In this document: positions 5,945-13,228 of the stretch, one piece after another | Numbering within the stretch: the stretch's first letter is position 1 | Layout: the number at the start of each line of letters is the position of its first letter | NCBI GenBank assembly: GCA_002861585.1 | Contig: PJQJ01000020.1 | Span: 46,533-59,994, forward strand | Origin: Candidatus Saccharimonadota bacterium | GTDB taxonomy: Bacteria > Patescibacteriota > Saccharimonadia > Saccharimonadales > Saccharimonadaceae | DNA: 13,462 nucleotides | Reading direction: 5' to 3' | Made by a program: the position numbers and the translations under genes | Notes under the pieces: model-generated | Told to the model about the DNA's origin: nothing | What the model saw: only the letters and a program-made list of their open reading frames with translations | Databases searched by the model: none

Positions 5945-6763
5945 ATGGCTATCACTCCATATTATAGTGATAGCCTAAGTAGTAATGTAAGAGCAAAAGA
6001 TCAAACAATCATGATTGAAACGAAACTCTTAGCCGATAGATTGTTGCGTCGTCCTAAACTACAAGGGCGAGCTAAAGAAGTGTTCGAGGAGCTTCGCAAA
6101 ACGCCAGACGAAGCTGTTGATCTGTGGCTGGAAGTCGTGACTCCACCGGAAGAACAGTCATTCCTGCACTATCGCTCGCAAATTTTTGCCAATGCTGATC
6201 TTTTTCCTGAATATTTTCCAACTTTTGCGCAAGAGGGAGTTAATCCGCAGGTACTCCTGTTCGACCTTATGGGCAAGCAGCGAAATGATATTTCGCATCA
6301 GTCTAAATCTTCGGCACTGATATTTGCGAAAACAAAGGAGATCTTAAACCAGGCATTTGGTGATGCATTATCAGAGTTGAGGCAGGATTGGCGAAGGCAC
6401 TATTTTTTACCAGTCTGCAATACAGTGGATGAAAGAGGCGAATTGATTCTTATATATAATGCCGATGCCGAAATTGAATTTACTGGTAAGTTAATAGAAA
6501 CGCATTTACCGGGCATGATTGGGACGATTATCGTACCCGAAATGATAGCTTGTGCAATTCCTGAGCCTCTTCCCGGGGAAGAGAGCGTCGTGCGATTGAA
6601 GTTGCCCGATATTGATAACCCGGATCCCGCTTTAGTAGCTCAGCATATTGTTGCTGCTGATGAAGCTCGCCAGCATGTTCGTGTGAATCCACACATCAAA
6701 GCAGCCGCTAGGCGTCGAATGACCACGCAAGACTCTATCGCAATCCCTCCTTTGGCCGCATAA
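5945..6763 (+). CDS. Hypothetical 272-residue protein upstream of groESL
   Basis: I do not recognise the family. No signal peptide or membrane segment is seen. The N-terminal 120 residues look helical and charged (LLADRLLRRPKLQGRAKEVFEELRK), and a middle part carries FAKTKEILNQAFGDALSELRQDWRRHYFLP. A beta-rich stretch follows around 165-215 (ELILIYNADAEIEF, MIGTIIVPEMIACAIPEP), then a tail with HVRVNPHIKAAARRRM ending in PPLAA. A GGAGG (5924-5928) precedes the ATG by 16 nt, longer than usual, but an in-frame TAA at 5933-5935 rules out a longer frame. It follows a terminator and precedes the CIRCE promoter of groES, so it is probably a separate unit. No clear promoter was found in the 43 nt between terminator and start. 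Confidence 0.8.
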   Translation: MAITPYYSDSLSSNVRAKDQTIMIETKLLADRLLRRPKLQGRAKEVFEELRKTPDEAVDLWLEVVTPPEEQSFLHYRSQIFANADLFPEYFPTFAQEGVNPQVLLFDLMGKQRNDISHQSKSSALIFAKTKEILNQAFGDALSELRQDWRRHYFLPVCNTVDERGELILIYNADAEIEFTGKLIETHLPGMIGTIIVPEMIACAIPEPLPGEESVVRLKLPDIDNPDPALVAQHIVAADEARQHVRVNPHIKAAARRRMTTQDSIAIPPLAA

Positions 6764-6783
6764 ACTGTCCGTGCACTTCCTAC

Positions 6784-6810
6784 TTGGCACTCATTATATT
6801 TGAGTGCTAA
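6784..6810. promoter_or_regulatory. CIRCE operator (HrcA binding site) upstream of groES
   Basis: TTGGCACTC (6784-6792), a 9-nt spacer and GAGTGCTAA (6802-6810) match the CIRCE consensus TTAGCACTC-N9-GAGTGCTAA at 17 of 18 arm positions. The right spacing and the location 58 bp before the groES start make this secure. It implies HrcA repression of groESL, released on heat or unfolding stress; hrcA itself is not in the window. Confidence 0.95.
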
Positions 6811-6816
6811 TATATC
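6784..6816 (+). promoter_or_regulatory. groESL promoter overlapping CIRCE
   Basis: TTGGCA (6784-6789) is a 5 of 6 match to the -35 hexamer and is itself the start of the left CIRCE arm. With 18 nt spacing TAATAT (6808-6813) is a candidate -10 that overlaps the right arm; TATATC at 6811-6816 is the alternative. HrcA bound at CIRCE would cover the whole promoter. Confidence 0.55.
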
Positions 6817-6868
6817 TATATGGCCGTTGTATCGGCAAACGCACGTAACGTAAGGAGGAGTCATCGCA

Positions 6869-7135
6869 ATGAGCACACCTATTAAGCCTCTTGCTGAGCG
6901 AGTAGTCGCTGTAAGAGAAGAGGCAAAAAACCAAACCACCTCAGGACTGTACTTACCAGACAGCGCAAAGGAAAAACCAGTATCTGCCAAGGTTTTAGCA
7001 GTTGGGCCTGATGTGAAGCAGATTAAGGTAGGGGACCGAATCGTCTACAAAGAATATTCCCCAACTGAACTAAAAATTTCCGGTACTGAATACATTATTT
7101 TAAAAGAAGAAGATGTCTTGGCGACTATCGCCTAA
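6869..7135 (+). CDS. groES: Co-chaperonin GroES
   Basis: Heptameric lid of the GroEL chaperonin. The 88-residue protein is a little shorter than the usual 94-97. It opens IKPLAERVVAVREE, has the mobile loop with TSGLYLPDSAKEKP (where many have GGIVLP), then VLAVGPD, VKVGDR-like IKVGDRIVYKEYS and the closing YIILKEEDVLATI. A strong AAGGAGGAG (6852-6860) lies 8 nt before the ATG. It is the first gene of the CIRCE-controlled operon, 19 nt before groEL. Confidence 0.96.
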   Translation: MSTPIKPLAERVVAVREEAKNQTTSGLYLPDSAKEKPVSAKVLAVGPDVKQIKVGDRIVYKEYSPTELKISGTEYIILKEEDVLATIA

Positions 7136-7154
7136 GTAGAGGAGAAGAAGACGC

Positions 7155-8801
7155 ATGGCAAAGAAAGTTTTTTATGATGATGATGCTCGCCGCCGGGTAC
7201 TTGGTGGTGCTGAAGCACTCTATAATGCTGTTAAAGTGACAATGGGTCCAAAAGGCCGCAATGTCATTATCAGCAAGAGTTACGGCAAACCAGTTGTGAC
7301 CCATGATGGTGTTACGGTTGCTGAAGGGCTTGATCTTCCAGAAGACGACGATGAAACACTAGGATACAAAGTTGGTGCCGAACTAATCAAACAGGCTGCG
7401 ACTAAGATGAACAAAGCAGCTGGTGATGGTACAACTACCGTGACCGTTCTGACTTACAATATTCTTAACGAGGCAAATCGCCTTATTGCAGCTGGTCACA
7501 ATCCGATGGAGCTCCGCAAGGGAGTAGAGCAGGCTGCAGCCGAGGTGCTCTCATCACTTGCGAAGCTAGCTGAAACGGTTGATGGTAAGAAGGGTCGTAT
7601 CGCAGAAGTTGCTACTATCTCTGCTGGTGACGCTGAAATTGGGCAACTAATCGCAGGGGTAATTGATCAGGTTGGCAAGGACGGTATTGTTACTGTTGAA
7701 GAAGGCCAGGGCCTTAAGATGGAGTCTGAAGTAGTCGAAGGTTTCACTATGGACCGCGGCTTCGTTAGTCCGTACATGGTCACTGATCCGGCTCGTATGG
7801 AAGCAGTGTATGAAAAGCCAGCTATTGTTATTACCGACAAAAAGATCTCAAGCATTCAGGAGTTCTTACCGCTTCTCGAAAAGCTCGCGCAAGCCGGTAA
7901 GAAGGATCTTGTCCTTATTGCAGAAGACGTTGATGGTGAAGCGCTTGGCACATTGGTGCTTAACCGCTTGAAGGGTGTGTTTAACACCGTTGCTATCAAG
8001 GCACCGTCATTCGGTGATCGCCGCAAAGACATCCTGGGTGATATTGCTGTCCTCACTGGTGCAATTGTTATCAGTGAAGAGCAGGGCCATACTTTCGAGA
8101 ACGTTGACCTAAGTGTCGTTGGTACTGCTCGCAAAGTTATCGTTGGTAAGGACAATACAACAATTGTCGAAGGTGCAGGAAAGGCGAGTGATGTCGACGC
8201 ACGCATCACAACTATTAGCGCACAGGCTGAGAACGCAAACAGCGAATACGACAAAGAGCAGCTCGAAAAGCGTCGTGCCGCGCTTAGCGGTAAGGTTGCT
8301 GTCATTAAAGTTGGTGGCGCTACTGAAACCGAGATTGAAGAGAAGAAATTCCGCGTTGATGACGCAGTTGCTGCAACCAAAGCTGCTTTGGCCGAAGGTA
8401 TTGTCTCTGGTGGTGGCGTTACTCTAGTAAATCTCGCAAAAGAGATTACTGTTAATGGCGCTGATTCAGTAGCCGCCGGTCGCGGTATCCTTAAGGCTGC
8501 TCTTGAACAGCCATTCCGCCAGCTGATGCTCAATGCTGGTCTCAATGCTGATGCGCTTCTGGCAAAAGTACAGGAAGCGAAACCTGGCTTTGGTGTTAAC
8601 GTAAACAATCCAGACAAGGGTGTTGTTGATCTAAAGGCAAATGGGGTAGTTGACCCAGCCCGAGTAACAAAAGAGGCTATTCAAAACGCAGTCTCTATTG
8701 CGGCGACGGCAATGACGATGGGTGCGGTTGTTGTGGAAATTCCTGAAAAGGAAGCACCTGCTGCCGGTGGTGGTATGCCTGGCGGCATGGGTATGATGTA
8801 G
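7155..8801 (+). CDS. groEL: Chaperonin GroEL
   Basis: ATP-driven 60-kDa chaperonin subunit that forms double heptameric rings and folds proteins with GroES. At 548 residues it is full length. Seen are VTMGPKGRNVIISKSYG near 28-44, THDGVTVA (49-56), the ATPase loop AAGDGTTT (88-95), the apical-domain stretch KKISSIQEFLPLLE, a C-terminal DDAVAATKAALAEGIVSGGG that corresponds to the chaperonin signature, and the typical Gly/Met tail GGGMPGGMGMM. The segment LPEDDDETLG (61-70) is more acidic and slightly longer than the common form. GGAGAAG (7141-7147) sits 7 nt before the ATG. It is co-transcribed with groES and ends before a strong terminator. Confidence 0.98.
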   Translation: MAKKVFYDDDARRRVLGGAEALYNAVKVTMGPKGRNVIISKSYGKPVVTHDGVTVAEGLDLPEDDDETLGYKVGAELIKQAATKMNKAAGDGTTTVTVLTYNILNEANRLIAAGHNPMELRKGVEQAAAEVLSSLAKLAETVDGKKGRIAEVATISAGDAEIGQLIAGVIDQVGKDGIVTVEEGQGLKMESEVVEGFTMDRGFVSPYMVTDPARMEAVYEKPAIVITDKKISSIQEFLPLLEKLAQAGKKDLVLIAEDVDGEALGTLVLNRLKGVFNTVAIKAPSFGDRRKDILGDIAVLTGAIVISEEQGHTFENVDLSVVGTARKVIVGKDNTTIVEGAGKASDVDARITTISAQAENANSEYDKEQLEKRRAALSGKVAVIKVGGATETEIEEKKFRVDDAVAATKAALAEGIVSGGGVTLVNLAKEITVNGADSVAAGRGILKAALEQPFRQLMLNAGLNADALLAKVQEAKPGFGVNVNNPDKGVVDLKANGVVDPARVTKEAIQNAVSIAATAMTMGAVVVEIPEKEAPAAGGGMPGGMGMM

Positions 8802-8823
8802 TTATACCGCCAAGAAGCAAAGG

Positions 8824-8854
8824 AGAGTGCAGGTATATAGCTTGCACTCTTTTT
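8824..8854 (+). terminator. Rho-independent terminator of groESL
   Basis: AGAGTGCA (8824-8831) pairs with TGCACTCT (8843-8850), and the hairpin is followed by a run of T residues (8850-8854). It lies 22 nt after the groEL stop. Confidence 0.85.
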
Positions 8855-8929
8855 CTTTGCAAAATAAGAAGAACTGTTTCATTATTAGTATGTGCCGTCC
8901 TACTACAAACGAGAGAAGGTGAAACAAAG

Positions 8930-9274
8930 GTGTTCAGGATGTTTTTAGTCCTGTTCTTCGCAGTTCTGACCATCGCGTACTTCGTGCAGGAGCCAGTATA
9001 CGGCATCATCTGCCTGCTGCTGATCCTGCTCGGGCCACTAGTGCAAGCTGCACGATGGATGGCGACACCAGACCGCAAGCTGCGTGTTCCGGACATGATG
9101 GAACGAATCCTGATCGGGGTAGTGCCGTTCTTCGGCTGGTTGGGGATCTATGTCCTCGACTTCTACCTGCATGCCCTCCCTGGGCTGAGTCAGGAGGACA
9201 TGCTCTGGCGGTCGCTAGTGCCCTTCTGCGTTGTTGGTGCCTACTATGGCGCCTACAACCGAGCGGTGTACTAG
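8930..9274 (+). CDS. Small GC-rich hypothetical membrane protein, 114 residues
   Basis: No family recognised. The protein is almost all hydrophobic, with about four membrane segments: near 3-20 (MFLVLFFAVLTIAYFV), 24-45 (VYGIICLLLILLGPLV), 63-87 (ILIGVVPFFGWLGIYVLDFYL) and 96-112 (LVPFCVVGAYYGAY). A charged loop TPDRKLRVPDMMER lies between the second and third. The GTG start follows AGAAGG by about 10 nt; an ATG three codons later has no better signal. About 75 percent of codons end in G or C (85 of 114), well above groEL next door. A perfect hairpin follows 12 nt after the stop. It looks like a single-gene counterpart of the GC-rich cassette at 3417-4095. Confidence 0.75.
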   Translation: MFRMFLVLFFAVLTIAYFVQEPVYGIICLLLILLGPLVQAARWMATPDRKLRVPDMMERILIGVVPFFGWLGIYVLDFYLHALPGLSQEDMLWRSLVPFCVVGAYYGAYNRAVY

Positions 9275-9285
9275 GATGGAACATA

Positions 9286-9318
9286 GGGTGGCTGCTTTGC
9301 TCTTTCAGGCAGCCACCC
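9286..9318 (+). terminator. Perfect GC-rich hairpin after the small membrane protein gene
   Basis: GGGTGGCTGC (9286-9295) and GCAGCCACCC (9309-9318) pair over 10 bp with a 13-nt loop. No U-tract follows on the plus strand (AAAACT does), so it may stabilise the transcript end while the next hairpin terminates. Confidence 0.55.
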
Positions 9319-9334
9319 AAAACTCACCGATAGT

Positions 9335-9367
9335 AAAACAGCCACATAATCGTGGCTGTTTCGTTTT
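9335..9367. terminator. Bidirectional rho-independent terminator
   Basis: AAACAGCCAC (9336-9345) and GTGGCTGTTT (9352-9361) form a perfect 10-bp stem with a 6-nt ATAATC loop. T-rich sequence follows in both directions (TTTCGTTTT on plus, TGTTTTACT on minus). It lies between the plus-strand membrane protein gene and the convergent minus-strand gene ending at 9384. Confidence 0.85.
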
Positions 9368-9383
9368 GGGTATGCAATCTCCG

Positions 9384-9908
9384 TTATTGCTGAGCGGAGA
9401 AATAATCAATCTCTTTGATGACGTCGAGCAGGGCTTGTGCTCGCTTTGATTCATCCTCAATCGCCTTAGCAGTTTCATGTGCTTGGGTGAGGAGACTCTG
9501 ATCGTCGGTTGAGCGAATAATTAGCAGAAGAATATCAAATTTTTCTGCAGTTGGCAGATTTAAGTGATCGATAAGTGGACGCAGTTGTTCAAGCGCGTCC
9601 TTTTTAATACCCTCAAGATCACTCGTGCCATTAATAATAGGCGCGGGAGTAGAGTTGTTGATGACAGGAATAGAGTAATCTGTTGTAGGTGCTACATCGG
9701 CATTAGGCGGGGCAATTGCACTGACAGGAGGTTCTATAACCGGCGGCGTGTTGGTTGGAATAGCCGGCGCCTGGCCTAGTGGCGTCTCTTCAAATTGCAA
9801 TCCGCTTGTAGCGGTGCTGTCTTCGTGCACTGGTTCATCCATTCCCGCGAGTACCTTTGCGAGTTCTGGATCATCAGTCGCTGGATGTTGTGTAGTTTGA
9901 TCGTTCAT
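9384..9908 (-). CDS. Hypothetical protein with Pro-rich N-terminal half and helical C-terminal domain
   Basis: Function unknown. The first 30 residues are acidic (DDPELAKVLAGMDEPVHED). Residues 43-95 are low-complexity, rich in Pro, Thr, Ala and Asn (APAIPTNTPPVIEPPVSAIAPP) and likely disordered. Residues 98-170 look like a compact helical domain (LPTAEKFDILLLIIRSTDDQ, AHETAKAIEDESKRAQALLDVIKEIDYF). No signal peptide or membrane helix is seen. The start at 9908 is preferred to one 16 codons upstream (9956) because AAGGGTGG lies just before it and the upstream codons give an atypical basic peptide. From memory I associate this C-terminal pattern with Saccharibacteria hypotheticals, but this was not checked. 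It is divergent from the PGI/PMI gene. Confidence 0.8.
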   Translation of the reverse strand: MNDQTTQHPATDDPELAKVLAGMDEPVHEDSTATSGLQFEETPLGQAPAIPTNTPPVIEPPVSAIAPPNADVAPTTDYSIPVINNSTPAPIINGTSDLEGIKKDALEQLRPLIDHLNLPTAEKFDILLLIIRSTDDQSLLTQAHETAKAIEDESKRAQALLDVIKEIDYFSAQQ

Positions 9909-9939
9909 GCCCACCCTTAATATAAACTTAAGCTTCTTT

Positions 9940-9956
9940 GTTATACACTGTATCAT
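9940..9956. promoter_or_regulatory. Divergent promoter region of the Pro-rich protein and PGI/PMI genes
   Basis: On the plus strand TATCAT (9951-9956) could be the -10 for the gene at 10001. On the minus strand TATAAC (9940-9945) could be the -10 for the gene at 9908, giving a leader of about 25 nt. No clear -35 element is visible for either, so both calls are tentative. Confidence 0.35.
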
Positions 9957-10000
9957 AGAAGGAAAGAGCAGTGAATATGCAATTAATCGGAGGTGTTATT

Positions 10001-11041
10001 ATGGCTATGCTTGATGATCGAAATGTAATTTCTCAGCGCGATCCAGATGGTGCGTTGGCAGTCGCCGCACACGAAGCCGACCAACTGCGCTTCAATGCGG
10101 TGCTCGTCAATCAGCCAGGAAAGCAGTGGCGCCCACAAAACATTGTGTTAGCCGGTATGGGCGGATCAGCTCTTGCTGGCGGTTTTGTCAAAGACTGGCT
10201 TGACCTTTCGCTTCCATTTGAGGTTGTTCGACGCTATGACCTGCCTGCATATGCGAATGAACACACACTTGTTATCGCAAGCAGCTATTCGGGTAATACG
10301 GAAGAAACGGTATCAGCACTGCATGAAGCGTGGGAGCGGGGGAGTCGGATCGCTGTCATTGCGAGCGGCGGTAAGCTAATTGATTTTGCAAAAGAGAAGG
10401 GACTTGCCTTTGTTCAATTGGAAGGCGGTTTACAACCGCGAATGGCAGTTCTTATGAACCTGCGCGCGCTGACACATCTTCTTGAATCATATGGTGTCGC
10501 ACAGGGGGCATACGAACAACTCGCCGCAAATGTAGAGTGGCTCGAGGATAAGACGAAGCACTGGCTCCCGAGCGTCCCACTGGAGCAGAACGAAGCAAAG
10601 CAGCTCGCTATGGAAATAGTAGGGAAGACGCCCGTTATTTACGCTGGATCAAAACTCTCTTCCATCGCTTACAAATGGAAGATCAGCTTTAACGAGAACG
10701 CAAAGAATGTATCGTTCTGTAACGAGATCCCTGAATTTAACCACAACGAATTTATGGGGTGGACGAGCCATCCAATAGAGAAACCATTTGCCGTTATCGA
10801 CCTGCTTTCCACTCTAGAGCACGAGCGTGTACAGAAGCGCTTTAGTGTTTCTGAGCGTATGCTAAGCGGTATGCGACCAAAGGCAATCCCGGTTGCAGTA
10901 GAGGGTAAGACCCTGCTGCAGCAGATGCTCTGGGCATCAGTACTTGCAGACATGGTAAGTATCTACGTTGCGATTCTCAATGGGGTTAATCCGACGCCAG
11001 TCGAGCACATAGAGCGCTTCAAAAAAGAACTAGAAGCCTAA
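10001..11041 (+). CDS. Bifunctional phosphoglucose/phosphomannose isomerase
   Basis: SIS-domain enzyme of the archaeal/CPR type that interconverts fructose 6-phosphate with glucose 6-phosphate and mannose 6-phosphate. The first SIS domain has GMGGSALAGG (52-61) and the sugar-phosphate loop SSYSGNTEET (94-103), followed by ASGGKL (121-126). The second has NENAKN (231-236) and EIPEFNHNE (242-250), carrying the expected catalytic Glu and His, and ends with NPTPVEHIERFKKEL as in this family. Length (346) is typical. The ATG at 10001 is preferred because GGAGGTG (9989-9995) lies 5 nt upstream; an in-frame GTG at 9971 has only a poor site. With the phosphohexomutase at 4328 it covers hexose-phosphate isomerisation and mutation. 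A symmetric terminator closes the gene. Confidence 0.92.
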   Translation: MAMLDDRNVISQRDPDGALAVAAHEADQLRFNAVLVNQPGKQWRPQNIVLAGMGGSALAGGFVKDWLDLSLPFEVVRRYDLPAYANEHTLVIASSYSGNTEETVSALHEAWERGSRIAVIASGGKLIDFAKEKGLAFVQLEGGLQPRMAVLMNLRALTHLLESYGVAQGAYEQLAANVEWLEDKTKHWLPSVPLEQNEAKQLAMEIVGKTPVIYAGSKLSSIAYKWKISFNENAKNVSFCNEIPEFNHNEFMGWTSHPIEKPFAVIDLLSTLEHERVQKRFSVSERMLSGMRPKAIPVAVEGKTLLQQMLWASVLADMVSIYVAILNGVNPTPVEHIERFKKELEA

Positions 11042-11053
11042 GGAAAGCCAACT

Positions 11054-11092
11054 AAAAACCCGCGGTGCCAACTAGGAGAGCCGCGGGTTTTT
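11054..11092. terminator. Bidirectional rho-independent terminator
   Basis: AAAAACCCGCGG (11054-11065) and CCGCGGGTTTTT (11081-11092) are perfectly complementary over 12 bp with a 15-nt loop. The T-tract is present in both directions, which suits the convergent isomerase and ABC permease genes. Confidence 0.92.
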
Positions 11093-11118
11093 ATATGGAA
11101 AGCAGTTGTATCGAACGC

Positions 11119-12342
11119 TTATGGTAATTGCCGTAGGGCTTGGATCGGGTCTTTGCGAGCAGCCCGTAGGGCAGGGAATATACCAAAGATGATTCCAACA
11201 AAGAGCGACACGCTAAAAGCGATCAGCAGAATCGGAGCAGACAGTGCTGGCAAGTAGCCAACAAATCCACTCAAGAAGATGGCAATCAGGTAGGCTAGGG
11301 CGATACCGATAATACCTCCGGTCAGACTCATCAGCATTGCCTCGATAAGGAATTGTGACAAGATACTGCCATTAGTAGCACCAATTGCTTTTCGGATACC
11401 AATTTCACGGGTTCGCTCCGTGACATTAACCAGCATTATGTTCATGATACCGATACCACCAACAATCAACGAAATTGAAGCAATTGCGGTTGTGATGCTA
11501 ATAAGCAGGCGGAAAATACTATTTGCTATTTGGACGGCTTCGTCTGATCGAATAACCGCAAAGTCTTCTTCGCCGTCATGGTTCCTTAGAAGTACATTCT
11601 CAATTCGCTCAGCAACCTGATCGGATTGTTTTTGATCGGCAGGAATAACCGAAATTTCCTGGATCTGCGCAATACCTTGGTTAAACGATTTTCCAGCATC
11701 AAGACTGACAAATGCTGACTTATTGTAATCAAAACCAGTCACAATAGCAGCGTGATCAACTTTCTTTAGGATACCAATAATCGTAAAAGGCTGGTTGCGG
11801 AGAGTTAATTGACGACCAAGGGCATTCTCGGTACCGTAGAGCTCTACTGCGAGCTCATTACCAATAATGGCAGTCTGACGGTTTGTTTTATCTGTTAAGA
11901 ACTGACCATAACGAAGTTCTAAATTAGCAACATCTTTAAGGGCAGGGGAGGTGGCAACAATTGCGGAGCTTTTAGCCCGTGTTTCGCCGTCGCGGACGCT
12001 TCCGGTTATCAACATAATTGGTGCTGCCTTAGAGACACCTGGAACGTCTTGAACGCTACGTAGATCGCTTTCGGTGATCGTCGTGGCACCGATTGCAGCT
12101 GTTAAGTTGTAGCCAGTAATCTTGCCGTCTTCATTACGCTCCACCTTACCCGGACGAACCGTAATGACATCGCTCCCACGTTTGTTGATCTGCTGTCCTA
12201 CTGCTTGCTTTGCGCCTTCACCAAGTGCCAGTACTAATGTAATAGCTGTGACACCAATGATGATACCCAGAGTGGTCAGGGCCGTACGGACCTTGCTGGC
12301 ACGTAGTGACGAAAGTGCTATGCGAATATGATTACCAATCAT
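11119..12342 (-). CDS. MacB/FtsX-type ABC transporter permease
   Basis: Membrane subunit of a type VII (MacB-family) ABC transporter. The 407 residues have an N-terminal membrane helix near 20-40 (ALTTLGIIIGVTAITLVLAL) and a large extracytoplasmic MacB_PCD-like domain near 41-275. The C-terminal FtsX domain has three helices, near 278-302, 330-358 and 367-391. The hallmark cytoplasmic loop NVTERTREIGIRKAIGATNGSIL (306-328) and the end AARKDPIQALRQLP are typical. The start ATG overlaps the ATPase stop by 4 nt (ATGA), so the two are translationally coupled. Substrate is unknown: relatives export peptides, antibiotics or lipoproteins, or transmit force across the membrane. No MacA-like adaptor gene is visible on either side, which fits a bacterium without an outer membrane. 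Confidence 0.92.
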   Translation of the reverse strand: MIGNHIRIALSSLRASKVRTALTTLGIIIGVTAITLVLALGEGAKQAVGQQINKRGSDVITVRPGKVERNEDGKITGYNLTAAIGATTITESDLRSVQDVPGVSKAAPIMLITGSVRDGETRAKSSAIVATSPALKDVANLELRYGQFLTDKTNRQTAIIGNELAVELYGTENALGRQLTLRNQPFTIIGILKKVDHAAIVTGFDYNKSAFVSLDAGKSFNQGIAQIQEISVIPADQKQSDQVAERIENVLLRNHDGEEDFAVIRSDEAVQIANSIFRLLISITTAIASISLIVGGIGIMNIMLVNVTERTREIGIRKAIGATNGSILSQFLIEAMLMSLTGGIIGIALAYLIAIFLSGFVGYLPALSAPILLIAFSVSLFVGIIFGIFPALRAARKDPIQALRQLP

Positions 12343-13124
12343 GAGTTCCCCTTTGTCGTGCGAACGGTCGATCGACTGTAGTGGTTCAGTGGTCGTTTAG
12401 CATTCTCGTCTTCTGGAAGCTGAGGGTACTTACTATCCCTGTCAATGCGACCATCTACCATGTGAATAATACGATCAGCCCATACGGTCAGGTCAGGGTT
12501 GTGGGTGACCATAATGATAGTGTTACCTTGCTGGTGAATCTCGCTCAACTCTTTCATGATGATCTCGCTCGACTTTGTATCCAAGTTACCAGTTGGTTCA
12601 TCAGCTAAAATAATTGATGGATTATTAACGAGTGCCCGAGCAATTGCCACGCGCTGTAATTGACCACCGGACATCTGATTCGGCATATAGTATTCGCGTT
12701 CCTGCAGACCAAATGTCTTTAGGAGCTCACTCGCTTTGGTTAAGCGTTTCATGCGCCGCATACCTTTGTAGGTGAGTGGCAGTGTAACATTTTCGATGAT
12801 GTTCATCCGGTTAAGTAGGTTAAAACTCTGAAAGATAAAACCAATCTGATTGCGGCGAACTTTTGCCCGCTGCCTTTCGCTTAAATCCTCGGCTGACTTA
12901 CCGTCTAGTAGATACTCACCATGTGTAGGAGTATCCAATAGCCCAAGAAGATTCAGCAGGGTAGTCTTACCGCATCCGCTTGGCCCCATGATTGCTACAA
13001 ATTCGCCCTTTTGAATAACAAGATCAAGGTTGTCGAGTGCAACTGTTGTTGCATCACCATGACCAAAAAGTTTCGTAAGGCGCTGTAACTGAATCACCGG
13101 TTCCTGTGATCCTTCCTTTGCCAT
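12339..13124 (-). CDS. MacB/LolD-type ABC transporter ATP-binding protein
   Basis: ATPase subunit partnered with the permease encoded next. The 261 residues contain Walker A GPSGCGKT (47-54), Q-loop Q99 in FIFQSFNLL, the signature MSGGQLQR (151-158, M for the usual L), Walker B IILADEP (171-177), the D-loop GNLDTKS and H-loop H208 in VTHNP. These are the classic features of the LolD/MacB/FtsE subfamily. A tail of about 35 polar residues follows the nucleotide-binding domain (from about 227) and is not part of the core fold. An AAAGGA Shine-Dalgarno precedes the ATG by about 6 nt. It is the first gene of a two-gene operon. Confidence 0.94.
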   Translation of the reverse strand: MAKEGSQEPVIQLQRLTKLFGHGDATTVALDNLDLVIQKGEFVAIMGPSGCGKTTLLNLLGLLDTPTHGEYLLDGKSAEDLSERQRAKVRRNQIGFIFQSFNLLNRMNIIENVTLPLTYKGMRRMKRLTKASELLKTFGLQEREYYMPNQMSGGQLQRVAIARALVNNPSIILADEPTGNLDTKSSEIIMKELSEIHQQGNTIIMVTHNPDLTVWADRIIHMVDGRIDRDSKYPQLPEDENAKRPLNHYSRSTVRTTKGNS

Positions 13125-13163
13125 TAATATCCTTTCTTAATTTTCTAAAAAATCCTTCGCCTT

Positions 13164-13193
13164 ATTATAGTGATGAACCTTACCTCTAGGCAA
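13164..13193 (-). promoter_or_regulatory. Promoter of the ABC transporter operon
   Basis: On the minus strand TTGCCT (13188-13193) and a perfect TATAAT (13164-13169) are 18 nt apart. Transcription would start near 13157, giving a leader of about 33 nt with the Shine-Dalgarno near its end. It faces away from the tRNA-Ser promoter at 13209. Confidence 0.6.
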
Positions 13194-13208
13194 CAGAGTA
13201 ATTAAAGT

Positions 13209-13214
13209 TATAAT
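13209..13214 (+). promoter_or_regulatory. -10 element of tRNA-Ser
   Basis: A perfect TATAAT lies 14 nt upstream of the mature tRNA 5' end, putting the transcription start near 13221. The -35 region is weak and overlaps that of the divergent ABC operon. Confidence 0.5.
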
Positions 13215-13228
13215 AACAACCGGAATAG

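Noticed and set aside
7856..8617. 253-residue minus-strand open frame within groEL
   Set aside because: Exact antisense shadow of groEL; Ser/Arg/Ala-rich low-complexity product with no start signals.
9286..9361. The two neighbouring hairpins as one riboswitch or a duplicated element
   Set aside because: They share a GTGGCTG/CAGCCAC core but lie downstream of a gene between convergent units, which fits stacked terminators better than a sensor.
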